This document shows positions 1 to 7,798 of a DNA stretch of 64,000 bases, one piece after another. A model generated the notes under the pieces. It searched no databases, was not told where the DNA came from, and saw nothing but the letters and a program-made list of their open reading frames with translations. The position numbers and the translations under genes were made by a program. The stretch lies in NCBI RefSeq assembly GCF_011398155.1, contig NZ_AP021888.1:975501-1039500 (forward strand). Reading direction: 5' to 3'. Source of the DNA: Thiosulfativibrio zosterae. GTDB lineage: Bacteria; Pseudomonadota; Gammaproteobacteria; Thiomicrospirales; Thiomicrospiraceae. Every line of letters begins with the position of its first letter. The stretch's first letter is position 1.

Positions 1-154
1 TGACCTAGAAAGTCAAATTTTTGAAGAATTCGGCTTGGACATAACCCTAGCCGACGAGCGAGCAATGAGTCAGAAAACATCTCCTTTTAGGAGCGTGAAA
101 ACCCTAGCTAGTTATGTCGAAATCCTGATCACAGAGTCAAAGGCTGGAAAATGA
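1..154 (+). CDS. acyl carrier protein-like, 3' end only (cut by window edge)
   Basis: The frame starting at base 2 is open to a TGA at 152-154 and gives the last 50 residues of a small acidic protein (DLESQIFEEFGLDI... ending ITESKAGK). The 'EEFGLDI' segment resembles helix II of acyl carrier proteins, and the following SDR and AMP-ligase genes are the usual company of dedicated ACPs in flagellin-glycosylation islands. The Ser that would carry phosphopantetheine lies outside the window, so the call rests on the C-terminal half and context. Its stop overlaps the ATG of the next gene (ATGA), implying one operon. Confidence 0.6.
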   Translation, partial: DLESQIFEEFGLDITLADERAMSQKTSPFRSVKTLASYVEILITESKAGK

Positions 155-855
155 GCCAAGCTGTTTATCTTATAACAGGAACTCGAAAGGGCTTGGGGAA
201 AAAGCTGGCTGAACACTATCTGACACAGGGGCACTGGGTAGCCGGCTGCAGTCGCGGAAAGTCAACCATTGAACATCAAAATTACCTGCATTTTGAGTTA
301 GATGTTGCCGATGAAAAAGCGGTTATTTCTATGGTGCGACAAGTGAAAAAAAAAGTGGGTTCTATTGATTTTCTGCTGAATAACGCGGGTATGGCCGCAA
401 TGAATCATATTTTTACAACGCCTTATCAGCATGCGCACAGTCTGTTTAAGACTAATTTTTTTGGCACGTTTTTGTTTGTACGCGAAGTGGGTAAACTTAT
501 GCTGAAGCAGCAGCGCGGTTCCATTGTTAATTTTACGAGTGTAGCGGCTCCGCTTAATCTTGAAGGCGAAGCAGTGTATGCGGCTAGTAAAGCAGCGATT
601 GAAAGCTTTACGCGTGTGGCAGCAAAAGAATTGGGAGCATATGGTGTAAGAGTGAATGCGATTGGTCCAACGCCAGTTAAAACAGACTTGATTAAAAATG
701 TGCCTGACCATAAGTTGCAAGATTTGTTAAATCAGCAAGCTATAAAACGTTTCGGTGAATTCGATGATGTTTTGAACGTAATTGATTTTTTTAATGCGGA
801 TAGGAGCCATTTTATTACGGGGCAGACGCTTTATTTAGGAGGCGTAGTTAGCTGA
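151..855 (+). CDS. SDR-family NAD(P)H-dependent oxidoreductase (FabG/PtmA-like)
   Basis: 234 residues, a normal length for a classical short-chain dehydrogenase/reductase. The cofactor glycine motif TGTRKGLG is at residues 9-16, NNAG at about 77-80, and the catalytic Ser and YxxxK are in 'TSVAAP...YAASK' at about 129-148. It probably reduces a ketone on an acyl-ACP or a sugar precursor, because it sits between an ACP-like gene and an AMP-forming ligase. It overlaps its neighbours by 4 bp and 1 bp, so all three are translated together. The substrate cannot be told from sequence; FabG-like and PtmA-like readings are equally open. Confidence 0.85.
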   Translation: MSQAVYLITGTRKGLGKKLAEHYLTQGHWVAGCSRGKSTIEHQNYLHFELDVADEKAVISMVRQVKKKVGSIDFLLNNAGMAAMNHIFTTPYQHAHSLFKTNFFGTFLFVREVGKLMLKQQRGSIVNFTSVAAPLNLEGEAVYAASKAAIESFTRVAAKELGAYGVRVNAIGPTPVKTDLIKNVPDHKLQDLLNQQAIKRFGEFDDVLNVIDFFNADRSHFITGQTLYLGGVVS

Positions 856-2201
856 TGTCTTGGCTTATTGAGCAGATCAAAACATTTTCAAGCAGGCCTG
901 CTATTGTTGATGGTCAGGGATGTTATAGCTATGCCGATTTAGTAAATCAAATTGTTAGTTATAAAACGCAGCTTGATGCACAGTTTGAGGACGGGCAAGT
1001 AGTGGCCATTTTGTCCGATTACAATTTTAATGCAGTCGCGTTATTTTTTGCCCTTTATCAAAAAAAAGCGATTATTGTACCTATTGTATTTTCAAGCCAT
1101 GATGAACTTGAAAAACGCATGAAAGTTGTAATGCCAGGGGTGGTGATCAAGTTAAATAAGACTGATTTAGTTTTTGATAAAAAAACAGCTATAAAAGATC
1201 GCCATCCGATGATCAAAGGATTGCAGGATGCTAAACAACCAGGACTGGTATTGTTTAGCAGCGGTAGCACTGGTGAGCCTAAGGCGATGATTCACAACCT
1301 TGCTGTACTGGTAAATAGTTATCAAGGCAAAAAAACAAAGAACCTTAATATATTAGTTTTCTTAATGTTTGATCATATAGGTGGTTTAAATACCCTGCTT
1401 AACAGCCTAGCTATGGGGGCGAAAATTGTGCTGCCTAGCTCGCGTAACCCTGATGTTATCGCCAGTTTAATAGCTACGCATCAAATTCATGTTCTGCCTG
1501 CATCGCCCACTTTCTTAAATTTGATGCTGATAGCGCGGGTTCAAGAGCGGTTTAATCTTAGTTCTTTGAAGATGATTACTTACGGCACCGAGTCGATGCC
1601 AGCAAGTTTGTTAAAAAAAATCAAGACACGCTTTCCAAGGATAAAGTTATTACAAACCTTTGGAACCAGTGAAACCGGCATTGCTCAAACAGCGAGTCGA
1701 TCATCTGAGAGTTTGGAGTTAAAACTGGATGATCCAAATATCAAATATCAAGTGGTGGATGGTGAGTTGTGGCTGAAAAGTAATACCCAAATAATCGGTT
1801 ATTTGAATGCGTCTATGGAAAGTTTTACTGAGGACGGTTGGTTTAAAACGGGTGACCTTGTTGAAGAGCTTGAAGATGGTTATATTTGTATTAAAGGACG
1901 CGCAAAAGAAGTGATTAATGTAGGGGGTGAAAAAGTTTTACCCGCCGAAGTAGAGTCGATTGTATTAGAACTAGACTTTATTAATGACTGTATGGCTTAT
2001 AGTGAAAAACATGCGATAACAGGGCAGATTGTCGCTCTGCAGGTAGTTTTAAAGTCAGATATTTTACCAAATCAAGCTAAAAAGCTAATAAGAAAGCATT
2101 GCCATTCAAGACTAGCCGGCTACAAGGTGCCAGTCAAAATTGATTTTGTTGCAACAACTAGCTTTAGTGAAAGGTTTAAAAAGCGAAGATTACAGTCATG
2201 A
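855..2201 (+). CDS. AMP-dependent acyl-CoA/acyl-ACP synthetase-like ligase
   Basis: 448-residue adenylate-forming enzyme. Visible family motifs in order: the nucleotide loop 'LFSSGSTGEPKA' near residue 135, 'YGTES' near 235, 'QTFGTSETG' near 270, 'GWFKTGDL' near 327, 'KGRAKEVINVGGEKVLP' near 345, and the C-terminal lysine region 'ERFKKRR'. It would activate a carboxylic acid as an acyl-adenylate and load it on the ACP encoded just upstream, giving an acyl group for sugar decoration. It is shorter than typical acyl-CoA synthetases (about 500-550 residues) because the N-terminal domain is compact. It overlaps pseI by 4 bp (ATGA). Confidence 0.85.
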   Translation: MSWLIEQIKTFSSRPAIVDGQGCYSYADLVNQIVSYKTQLDAQFEDGQVVAILSDYNFNAVALFFALYQKKAIIVPIVFSSHDELEKRMKVVMPGVVIKLNKTDLVFDKKTAIKDRHPMIKGLQDAKQPGLVLFSSGSTGEPKAMIHNLAVLVNSYQGKKTKNLNILVFLMFDHIGGLNTLLNSLAMGAKIVLPSSRNPDVIASLIATHQIHVLPASPTFLNLMLIARVQERFNLSSLKMITYGTESMPASLLKKIKTRFPRIKLLQTFGTSETGIAQTASRSSESLELKLDDPNIKYQVVDGELWLKSNTQIIGYLNASMESFTEDGWFKTGDLVEELEDGYICIKGRAKEVINVGGEKVLPAEVESIVLELDFINDCMAYSEKHAITGQIVALQVVLKSDILPNQAKKLIRKHCHSRLAGYKVPVKIDFVATTSFSERFKKRRLQS

Positions 2202-3235
2202 ATATTAATCACAGACTTATTGGCGCAGAACAACCGCCCTACATTATCGCTGAATTATCAGCTAATCATAATAAAGATATTGCACGCGCATACAAAATTA
2301 TTGAAGCAGCCAAAATGGCCGGTGCTCATGCGATTAAATTACAATCCTATCGCCCTGATACCATTACGATGGATATGCGTACACCAGAGTTTTTGATTGA
2401 AGACGGTCTGTGGCAAGGTAAAAGCTTGTATGAGTTATATGAGTGGGCGCATATGCCCTGGGATTGGCATCAACCTTTGTTTGATTATGCGCATAAACTT
2501 GGTATGACAATTTTTAGTTCACCGTTTGATAAAACAGCGGTCGACTTGTTAGAAGATCTTGACGCACCTGCTTATAAAATTGCGAGTTTTGAGGCGATTG
2601 ATTTACCATTAATTAAGTATGTCGCTCAGACCAACAAGCCAATGATTATCTCCACAGGCATGGCAAGCTTGGTTGAAATTGAAGAAGCCGTGGAGACGGC
2701 GCGTGAAGGGGGGTGCACTCAATTGGCCCTATTACATTGTGTCAGTGGTTACCCCGCGCCAGCCGATCAATATAATTTGCGCACATTGCTTGATATGCAA
2801 CAGCGCTTCAATCTGCCCGTTGGTTTGTCTGATCACACATTAGACAATACTACCGCGATTGCCAGTGTCGCGCTGGGCGCATCCATTATTGAAAAGCATG
2901 TTACGCTTGATCGTCAAGGCGGCGGTCCGGACGATAGTTTTTCACTGGAACCAGCTGATTTAAAAGCCCTGTGCTTAGCCAGTCGAACAGCATGGCAAGC
3001 ACTTGGGCAGGTTAATTATGACTTATTGCCCAGTGAGGTGATCAGTGTTCAACACCGCCGTTCACTCTATTTTACGCGTGATTTGCCTGCTGGCCATGTG
3101 CTAACGGAGCAAGACATCAAAAGTATTCGCCCAGGAAACGGCTTAGCCCCGAAGTACTTACCAGGCCTGCTAGGGCGAGTGTTGAGTCATGCTGTAACTT
3201 TGGGTTCGCCCGTTAAATGGAATCAGTTAGCATGA
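2198..3235 (+). CDS. pseI: pseudaminic acid synthase (NeuB family)
   Basis: 345 residues. A NeuB-type TIM barrel (about 1-270) is followed by an antifreeze/SAF-like domain (about 285-345). The N-terminal 'PYIIAELSANHN' and 'AIKLQSY', and especially 'GGPDDSFSLEP' near residue 247, are typical of PseI rather than sialic (NeuB) or legionaminic (LegI) synthases. The enzyme condenses phosphoenolpyruvate with a 2,4-diacetamido-trideoxyhexose to give the nonulosonic acid used on flagellins. The other pse genes are not in this window, so they must lie elsewhere, probably upstream. It overlaps the next gene by 4 bp (ATGA). Confidence 0.85.
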   Translation: MNINHRLIGAEQPPYIIAELSANHNKDIARAYKIIEAAKMAGAHAIKLQSYRPDTITMDMRTPEFLIEDGLWQGKSLYELYEWAHMPWDWHQPLFDYAHKLGMTIFSSPFDKTAVDLLEDLDAPAYKIASFEAIDLPLIKYVAQTNKPMIISTGMASLVEIEEAVETAREGGCTQLALLHCVSGYPAPADQYNLRTLLDMQQRFNLPVGLSDHTLDNTTAIASVALGASIIEKHVTLDRQGGGPDDSFSLEPADLKALCLASRTAWQALGQVNYDLLPSEVISVQHRRSLYFTRDLPAGHVLTEQDIKSIRPGNGLAPKYLPGLLGRVLSHAVTLGSPVKWNQLA

Positions 3236-3654
3236 AAACAGTTATAACTTATGGAACATTTGATATGTTTCACATTGGTCACCTTCGGCTTATACAACGT
3301 CTACAAAAGCTTGGGGATCGCTTAATTGTTGCTGTATCAACAGATGAGTTTAATGACCTCAAGGGAAAAAAAACCTTAATTCCCTTTGATCAGCGCTCTG
3401 AGATTGTCGCAAGTATTATGGGTGTTGATTTAGTGATTGCAGAAAATACCTGGGAGCAAAAAAAGCAAGATATTATTAAATACAGTGTTGATGTTTTTGC
3501 AATGGGCGATGATTGGCAAGGCAAGTTTGATTTTTTAAAATCTGATTGTGAAGTTGTGTATTTACCTCGAACACGGGATGTTTCAACGACTCAACTTAAA
3601 GCAGCATTGGATCAATTTCTTTCTTTGCAAGGTGCTAAAGGGTTGTTGCAGTGA
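3232..3654 (+). CDS. glycerol-3-phosphate cytidylyltransferase-like (TagD family)
   Basis: 140 residues from the ATG at 3232. An upstream in-frame ATG at 3217 exists, but 3232 gives the canonical '[17 protein letters not shown]' start and the same ATGA overlap as its neighbours. The HxGH motif (HIGH, residues 15-18) and the C-terminal '[11 protein letters not shown]' (RTxxISTT-type) mark the TagD nucleotidyltransferase family. It should make CDP-glycerol or a related CDP-alditol from CTP. The next gene encodes a transferase that would use such a donor, so the pair likely adds glycerol-phosphate-like groups to a surface glycan. Confidence 0.85.
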   Translation: MKTVITYGTFDMFHIGHLRLIQRLQKLGDRLIVAVSTDEFNDLKGKKTLIPFDQRSEIVASIMGVDLVIAENTWEQKKQDIIKYSVDVFAMGDDWQGKFDFLKSDCEVVYLPRTRDVSTTQLKAALDQFLSLQGAKGLLQ

Positions 3655-5129
3655 ACCTAAAAAACAAGCGCATTTTAATCGCACCCTATACTCCCACATC
3701 AAGAGCATTAGCGAGCGCGTTGTTGGATGATGATTTCGATATTCAAGTTATTGGCTATATAGACAACTATAAAACCGGCGAGAACCTTTACTCTAATCAA
3801 CAGATAGGTGCGTTAGATTATGATCTTGTTTTAATTCTATCGCCTAATCATTTCTCCAGCATCTACAAAAAATTGAAATCGGTTGTAGGGGGCGCAAAAT
3901 TAATAAAAGTTGAAATCACAAACTATCAATATGCGTTTTTAACTGAAGAACAAATAAAACTTCAGCTTCGTGAAGTTTGGTGTCAAAATATTAAACTGCG
4001 GATTTTACATGGATTAAATCGTTTTTTTGATTTAGTTGGGCGCGATCCGAACCGCTTTGTTTTTTTGGCAAAATCGTTTGTTGGCGGCAATCTAAAGGCG
4101 TTTTATCTTTACACGGCTGAACAAAATAAAGACGTTACACTGGTTACAGACAATCAAGAAGTCTACCACGCATTTAACGAAGCGGGTTACCAGGTTACTT
4201 GGTTAGGGCGTTGGCAAAGTCTTTTTAGGATTGCAAAAGCAAGCTGGATAATTCAAGATCAAGCAAACCATACAGAATATTTCGCTAGTTTTGGCAAACA
4301 GCAAAAAACATTGCAAATGTGGCATGGTATCCCATTGAAAAAATTAAGCCCACAGAAAAATATTACCTATGACTTGTTGTTATCAACATCTGATTATGTT
4401 TCCAAAACCAGCCTCGCCTCGCTATTTCTTCATCGAAAAATTATCAATACTGGTTATCCCCGAAATGATCTTTTGCAACCAGGCCTGGTGAAAGACGAAT
4501 ACCTGCTAACAGAAAAAACAATTTTTGATTGGGTGCAGGCTGGCCGTGCTGAGTTGCAAAGAATTCTCATCTATATGCCAACCCATCGTGAGTATGATGT
4601 GGGTATCGATAAGCCTGGGATGAAAACAATCCCGCTTGATTGGAAGAGTTTAGATCAAGATTTAGCTAAAATGGATTGCTTAATGGTTCTTAAAATGCAC
4701 CCATTTGTTGAGGCGCATTATCAAAAACTAGTGACCGACCTAAGTTTGAAGCGCGTGAAGGTTTACCCGGCGAAGAAAGATATCTATCCCATGCTGAAAT
4801 ATAGTGATCTACTGATCACGGATTACTCTTCTGTATATTTTGATTATTTACTCCTTGATAAGCCCATTGTGTTCTATTGTTATGATTTTGAGCAGTATGT
4901 CGATAATAAAGATGGTTGGACTTACCCTTTTGACGAATTTACACCGGGTGAAAAAGTTTATTCGGCTTGTTACAAAACCTTGATTGAGGCAATTGATAAC
5001 AACTTGAGATTGGATACATACGTGGAATCAAGACTAAAACTAGCTACAAAACTGTTTCAGGAGGGTGAAGTGTTCAGTGAGGCTTTGTTACGTCAGTTGG
5101 ATGGTTTGCAAACGGTAGGACTATTTTGA
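3651..5129 (+). CDS. CDP-glycerol glycerophosphotransferase family protein (TagB/TagF-like)
   Basis: 492 residues with a GTG start overlapping the previous stop. An N-terminal Rossmann-like part (about 1-110, '[19 protein letters not shown]') is followed by the phosphotransferase domain (about 120-485). The latter has '[12 protein letters not shown]', 'GYPRNDLL', 'YMPTHREY', 'LKMHPF' and '[21 protein letters not shown]', all typical of TagB/TagF enzymes. It would transfer glycerol phosphate or another CDP-activated alditol phosphate to a glycan. Teichoic-acid-type enzymes are less common in Gram-negatives, where they decorate capsule, LPS or flagellin glycans. Carries one copy of the ACCAGGCCTGGT palindrome. 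Confidence 0.85.
   Translation: MNLKNKRILIAPYTPTSRALASALLDDDFDIQVIGYIDNYKTGENLYSNQQIGALDYDLVLILSPNHFSSIYKKLKSVVGGAKLIKVEITNYQYAFLTEEQIKLQLREVWCQNIKLRILHGLNRFFDLVGRDPNRFVFLAKSFVGGNLKAFYLYTAEQNKDVTLVTDNQEVYHAFNEAGYQVTWLGRWQSLFRIAKASWIIQDQANHTEYFASFGKQQKTLQMWHGIPLKKLSPQKNITYDLLLSTSDYVSKTSLASLFLHRKIINTGYPRNDLLQPGLVKDEYLLTEKTIFDWVQAGRAELQRILIYMPTHREYDVGIDKPGMKTIPLDWKSLDQDLAKMDCLMVLKMHPFVEAHYQKLVTDLSLKRVKVYPAKKDIYPMLKYSDLLITDYSSVYFDYLLLDKPIVFYCYDFEQYVDNKDGWTYPFDEFTPGEKVYSACYKTLIEAIDNNLRLDTYVESRLKLATKLFQEGEVFSEALLRQLDGLQTVGLF
4478..4489. repeat. 12-bp palindrome ACCAGGCCTGGT, exact copy
   Basis: Exact copy of a palindrome found five times in the window. It lies inside the TagB/F-like gene and is read as PGLV. 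Confidence 0.8.
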
Positions 5130-5980
5130 AAAGTATTAATCTAGCCGGAGGAACTGGAACTAGGCTTTATCCCATAACAAAAGGGGTATCGAAGCAATTG
5201 TTGCCCATTTACGACAAACCGATGATTTATTATCCATTAGCTGTGCTGATGCTGGCGGGGATTCAAGACACCCTAATCATAACGACGCCTGAAGACCAAG
5301 CCGGTTTTAAACGTATGTTGGGTGACGGTTCAGAATTCGGGATCAACTTAAGCTATGCCATCCAACCTAGCCCAGATGGTCTGACACAAGCTTTTATCAT
5401 CGGCGAAGACTTTATCGGCAACGACAACGTCTGCCTAGTGCTCGGCGACAACATTTTCTGGGGACAAGGTTTTTGCCCGATTCTTAAACGCGCCGCCACC
5501 AGGCCTGGTGGCGCAACCGTATTCGGTTATCAAGTCAAAGACCCGGAACGTTTTGGCGTAGTTGCGTTTGACGAAAACAAAAAAGCCATTAGCATCGAAG
5601 AAAAACCAGAAAATCCAAAATCTAACTATGCCGTCACGGGTTTATACTTCTACGACAATTATGTGGTCGAAATCGCCAAACAAGTCAAACCCAGCCACCT
5701 AGGCGAACTCGAAATCACCACCATCAACCAAATATATATGGAGCGCGGTGACCTAAACGTTGAGCTCCTTGGACGTGGCTTCGCTTGGCTTGACACCGGC
5801 ACACACGAAAGCCTGCTCGAAGCCGCCATGTTCGTCGAAACCATCGAAAAACGCCAAGGCTACAAAATCGCCTGCCTAGAAGAAATAGCCTGGCGCAACG
5901 GCTGGCTAAGTGACAAACAAGTCATGCAGACCGCACAAGCTCTATCTAAAAATAGTTATAGGCAATATTTGGCAAATTAA
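5126..5980 (+). CDS. rmlA: glucose-1-phosphate thymidylyltransferase
   Basis: 284 residues; the family is about 290. The start is a TTG at 5126 placed 5 bp after GTAGGA, because only this start keeps the signature loop '[28 protein letters not shown]'. The '[12 protein letters not shown]' and '[10 protein letters not shown]' segments also match RmlA. It makes dTDP-glucose from dTTP and glucose-1-phosphate, the first step to dTDP-deoxyaminosugars made by the following fdt-like genes. From about 5.4 kb the codons become visibly richer in C and G than those of the operon upstream, which may mark a recombination junction. Contains a 20-bp perfect palindrome at 5494-5513. Confidence 0.95.
   Translation: MKSINLAGGTGTRLYPITKGVSKQLLPIYDKPMIYYPLAVLMLAGIQDTLIITTPEDQAGFKRMLGDGSEFGINLSYAIQPSPDGLTQAFIIGEDFIGNDNVCLVLGDNIFWGQGFCPILKRAATRPGGATVFGYQVKDPERFGVVAFDENKKAISIEEKPENPKSNYAVTGLYFYDNYVVEIAKQVKPSHLGELEITTINQIYMERGDLNVELLGRGFAWLDTGTHESLLEAAMFVETIEKRQGYKIACLEEIAWRNGWLSDKQVMQTAQALSKNSYRQYLAN
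5498..5509. repeat. 12-bp palindrome ACCAGGCCTGGT, exact copy
   Basis: Inside rmlA, extended to a perfect 20-bp palindrome (CGCCACCAGGCCTGGTGGCG, 5494-5513); here it is read in a different frame as TRPGG. Confidence 0.8.
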
Positions 5981-5993
5981 TAGAGAATAAACT

Positions 5994-6395
5994 ATGAGTC
6001 TGATTAAAACTCTCTACTTTAAGCCTTTAGGTGATGATCGCGGTTCGCTCGTCGCCCTTGAGGGCAATAAAACTGTGCCGTTTGATATTAAACGTGTGTA
6101 TTACATTTTTGGTACAAAAGAGGGCGTCTCTCGTGGCTATCATGCACACCGTAATTTAAAGCAAGTAGCTGTTTGTGTTATTGGTTCATGTCGATTTGTT
6201 CTGGATAACGGAAAAGAGCGAGAAGAGGTTGTGCTTAACTCATCAACTAAGGGAATTATGATTGAGGACTTAACTTGGCGAGAAATGCATGATTTTACGC
6301 CCGATTGTGTATTGATGGTTTTGGCGAGTGAATATTACGATGATTCTGACTATATACGCGATTACCAAGAGTTTTTAAAGGTCGTCAATGATTAA
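5994..6395 (+). CDS. fdtA: dTDP-4-dehydro-6-deoxyglucose 3,4-ketoisomerase (FdtA/QdtA, WxcM-like cupin)
   Basis: 133-residue single-domain cupin. '[22 protein letters not shown]', '[19 protein letters not shown]' (catalytic His pair near residues 49-51) and '[17 protein letters not shown]' are the FdtA/QdtA pattern. It shifts the keto group of dTDP-4-keto-6-deoxyglucose from C4 to C3 so that the FdtB-type aminotransferase downstream can make a 3-amino sugar. FdtA (Fuc3N) and QdtA (Qui3N) differ only in product stereochemistry and cannot be separated by eye. Overlaps the next gene by 8 bp. Confidence 0.88.
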   Translation: MSLIKTLYFKPLGDDRGSLVALEGNKTVPFDIKRVYYIFGTKEGVSRGYHAHRNLKQVAVCVIGSCRFVLDNGKEREEVVLNSSTKGIMIEDLTWREMHDFTPDCVLMVLASEYYDDSDYIRDYQEFLKVVND

Positions 6396-6966
6396 ATACA
6401 AAATCCACCCGCTCGCCGATGTGCAAACCAACAAAATAGGTGAAGGTACAACTATTTGGCAGTTCAGTGTGGTTCTTAAGCAGGCACAAATTGGTGCTAA
6501 CTGCAATATCAACGCACTAACACTTATCGAAAATGATGTGATTATTGGCGACAATGTTACCGTCAAATCTGGCGTGCAAATCTGGGATGGCTTGCGCATT
6601 GAAAATAATGTTTTTATTGGCCCTAATGTAACGTTTACCAACGACTTTACCCCGCGCTCTAAACAACGCCCAGCCGAGTTTTTAAAAACTATTATTAAAC
6701 ATCAAGCCTCAATTGGTGCTAGTGCCACGATCATTGGTGGCCTTACCATTGGCGCATACGCCATGATTGGTGCAGGCAGTGTGGTTACCAAAGACGTACC
6801 TAATTATGCGTTGGTTTACGGCAACCCCGCAAAACAGCATGGGTGGGTATGCGAATGTGGCACAAAATTAAATAAATTAACGTGTTTAAGTTGCAACAAG
6901 GTTTATACAATGATTAACAATGCTCTAACAGAACAGAACAGAACAGAACAGAACAGCCGTAAATGA
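6388..6966 (+). CDS. left-handed beta-helix acyltransferase (FdtC/WxcM N-domain type)
   Basis: 192 residues. Hexapeptide repeats fill residues about 5-150 ('[10 protein letters not shown]', 'IGANCNI', '[10 protein letters not shown]', '[14 protein letters not shown]', '[10 protein letters not shown]', '[12 protein letters not shown]'), and '[11 protein letters not shown]' closes the helix. A small Cys cluster follows (CECG...CLSC), probably a zinc ribbon. The family N-acetylates dTDP-3-amino sugars such as Fuc3N or Qui3N. The last 15 codons run through six AACAG units, so copy-number change would alter only the extreme C-terminus. The role fits its place between the isomerase and aminotransferase genes. 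Confidence 0.85.
   Translation: MIKYKIHPLADVQTNKIGEGTTIWQFSVVLKQAQIGANCNINALTLIENDVIIGDNVTVKSGVQIWDGLRIENNVFIGPNVTFTNDFTPRSKQRPAEFLKTIIKHQASIGASATIIGGLTIGAYAMIGAGSVVTKDVPNYALVYGNPAKQHGWVCECGTKLNKLTCLSCNKVYTMINNALTEQNRTEQNSRK
6927..6956 (+). repeat. pentanucleotide tandem repeat, (AACAG) x 6
   Basis: Six uninterrupted AACAG units within the last codons of the acyltransferase gene, read as alternating TEQNR-type residues. The unit is not a multiple of three, so slipped-strand gain or loss of a unit would shift the frame. Confidence 0.95.
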
Positions 6967-7002
6967 CAATCTGTTTTATGCTAACACCCGGCAAGGTGTG
7001 GC

Positions 7003-7527
7003 ATGAAGCTCATTCAAGGCAAAAACATAAACCTACGCCCAGCAAGAGTAGAGGATGCGGAATTTATTTTAGGTTTGCGATTGCAACAACATAAAACACA
7101 ATATTTAAGCGAGGTAGAAAACAACCTCGCCAAGCAGCTGGCCTGGTTAAAAAGTTACCTACAAAAAGAACAGCAAGGCCTAGAGTATTATTTTGTGATT
7201 GAAAGTAAACAACACGAAAACCTAGGGCTGGTGAGAGTGTACGATTTACAACCCAATTCCTTCTGCTGGGGCAGTTGGCTGATAAAAGATGACGCGCCCA
7301 AAACCACAGCAATAGAATCGGCGTTATTGGTGAACGAATTTGGTTTTGGAGAACTAGGCTATAAACAAGCCCATTTCGATGTACGCAAAGGCAACGAGCG
7401 CGTGATCGCCTTCCACCAACGCTTTGGGGCAAGTATCACGCACGAAGATGAATTAAACTATTACTTCAACTACAAACATGAAGACTGTTTACAAATTAAA
7501 CAAAAATACCGCCGTTACCTGAATTAA
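7003..7527 (+). CDS. GNAT-family N-acetyltransferase
   Basis: 174 residues with the RimJ/RimL-like layout: 'INLRPARVEDAEFILGLR' at the N-terminus, the central strand 'YYFVIESKQHENLGLVRVYDL', and the acetyl-CoA region 'SALLVNEFGFGELGYKQAHFDVRKGNERVIAFHQRFGA'. It probably acetylates an amino sugar nucleotide or an exposed glycan amine, since it sits among dTDP-3-amino-sugar genes. A PseH-type role (UDP-linked amino sugar acetylation) is possible because pseI is present. The ATG at 7003 follows AAGGTG at a usable distance. Confidence 0.75.
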   Translation: MKLIQGKNINLRPARVEDAEFILGLRLQQHKTQYLSEVENNLAKQLAWLKSYLQKEQQGLEYYFVIESKQHENLGLVRVYDLQPNSFCWGSWLIKDDAPKTTAIESALLVNEFGFGELGYKQAHFDVRKGNERVIAFHQRFGASITHEDELNYYFNYKHEDCLQIKQKYRRYLN

Positions 7528-7543
7528 GCGGCTAGGAGGCAAG

Positions 7544-7798
7544 ATGAGCCAGTTAGTGTTAGAAATAAAAAATGAAATGGTAAAAGAGCGGTTGCTTTGG
7601 CTTTTACAACACTTTAAAAAAGACGAGCTGGAAATTGTTGGCACCTACACCGTTAAAGACAACCAGGTCTGGTCAGATGAATACATCGAACAAAATTGGC
7701 GAGAATTGATCATCACATCATCAATGCAGCCGGATTATGAAAAAAGCAGTCAGTTTCGTGAAGAATTTGGCGAGTATTTGGCAGAGAAGAATAAATGA
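7544..7798 (+). CDS. small antitoxin-like protein preceding a PIN domain
   Basis: 84-residue acidic protein starting 9 bp after a strong AGGAGG. Its N-terminus '[18 protein letters not shown]' is the kind seen in small partners of PIN-domain toxins, and its stop overlaps the PIN ATG (ATGA), exactly as in VapBC-type operons. No DNA-binding fold is obvious by eye. I infer it is, or was, the antitoxin of the PIN domain encoded next; the family assignment is weak and an antitoxin role is not shown by sequence alone. Confidence 0.5.
   Translation: MSQLVLEIKNEMVKERLLWLLQHFKKDELEIVGTYTVKDNQVWSDEYIEQNWRELIITSSMQPDYEKSSQFREEFGEYLAEKNK

Noticed and set aside
6927-6956. CRISPR-like repeat array
   Set aside because: Uninterrupted 5-bp units without spacers; a microsatellite. 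No repeat-spacer structure was seen anywhere in the window.
6963-7088. Small frame starting at the ATG overlapping the acyltransferase stop
   Set aside because: No Shine-Dalgarno and it runs out of frame through the better-supported acetyltransferase gene.
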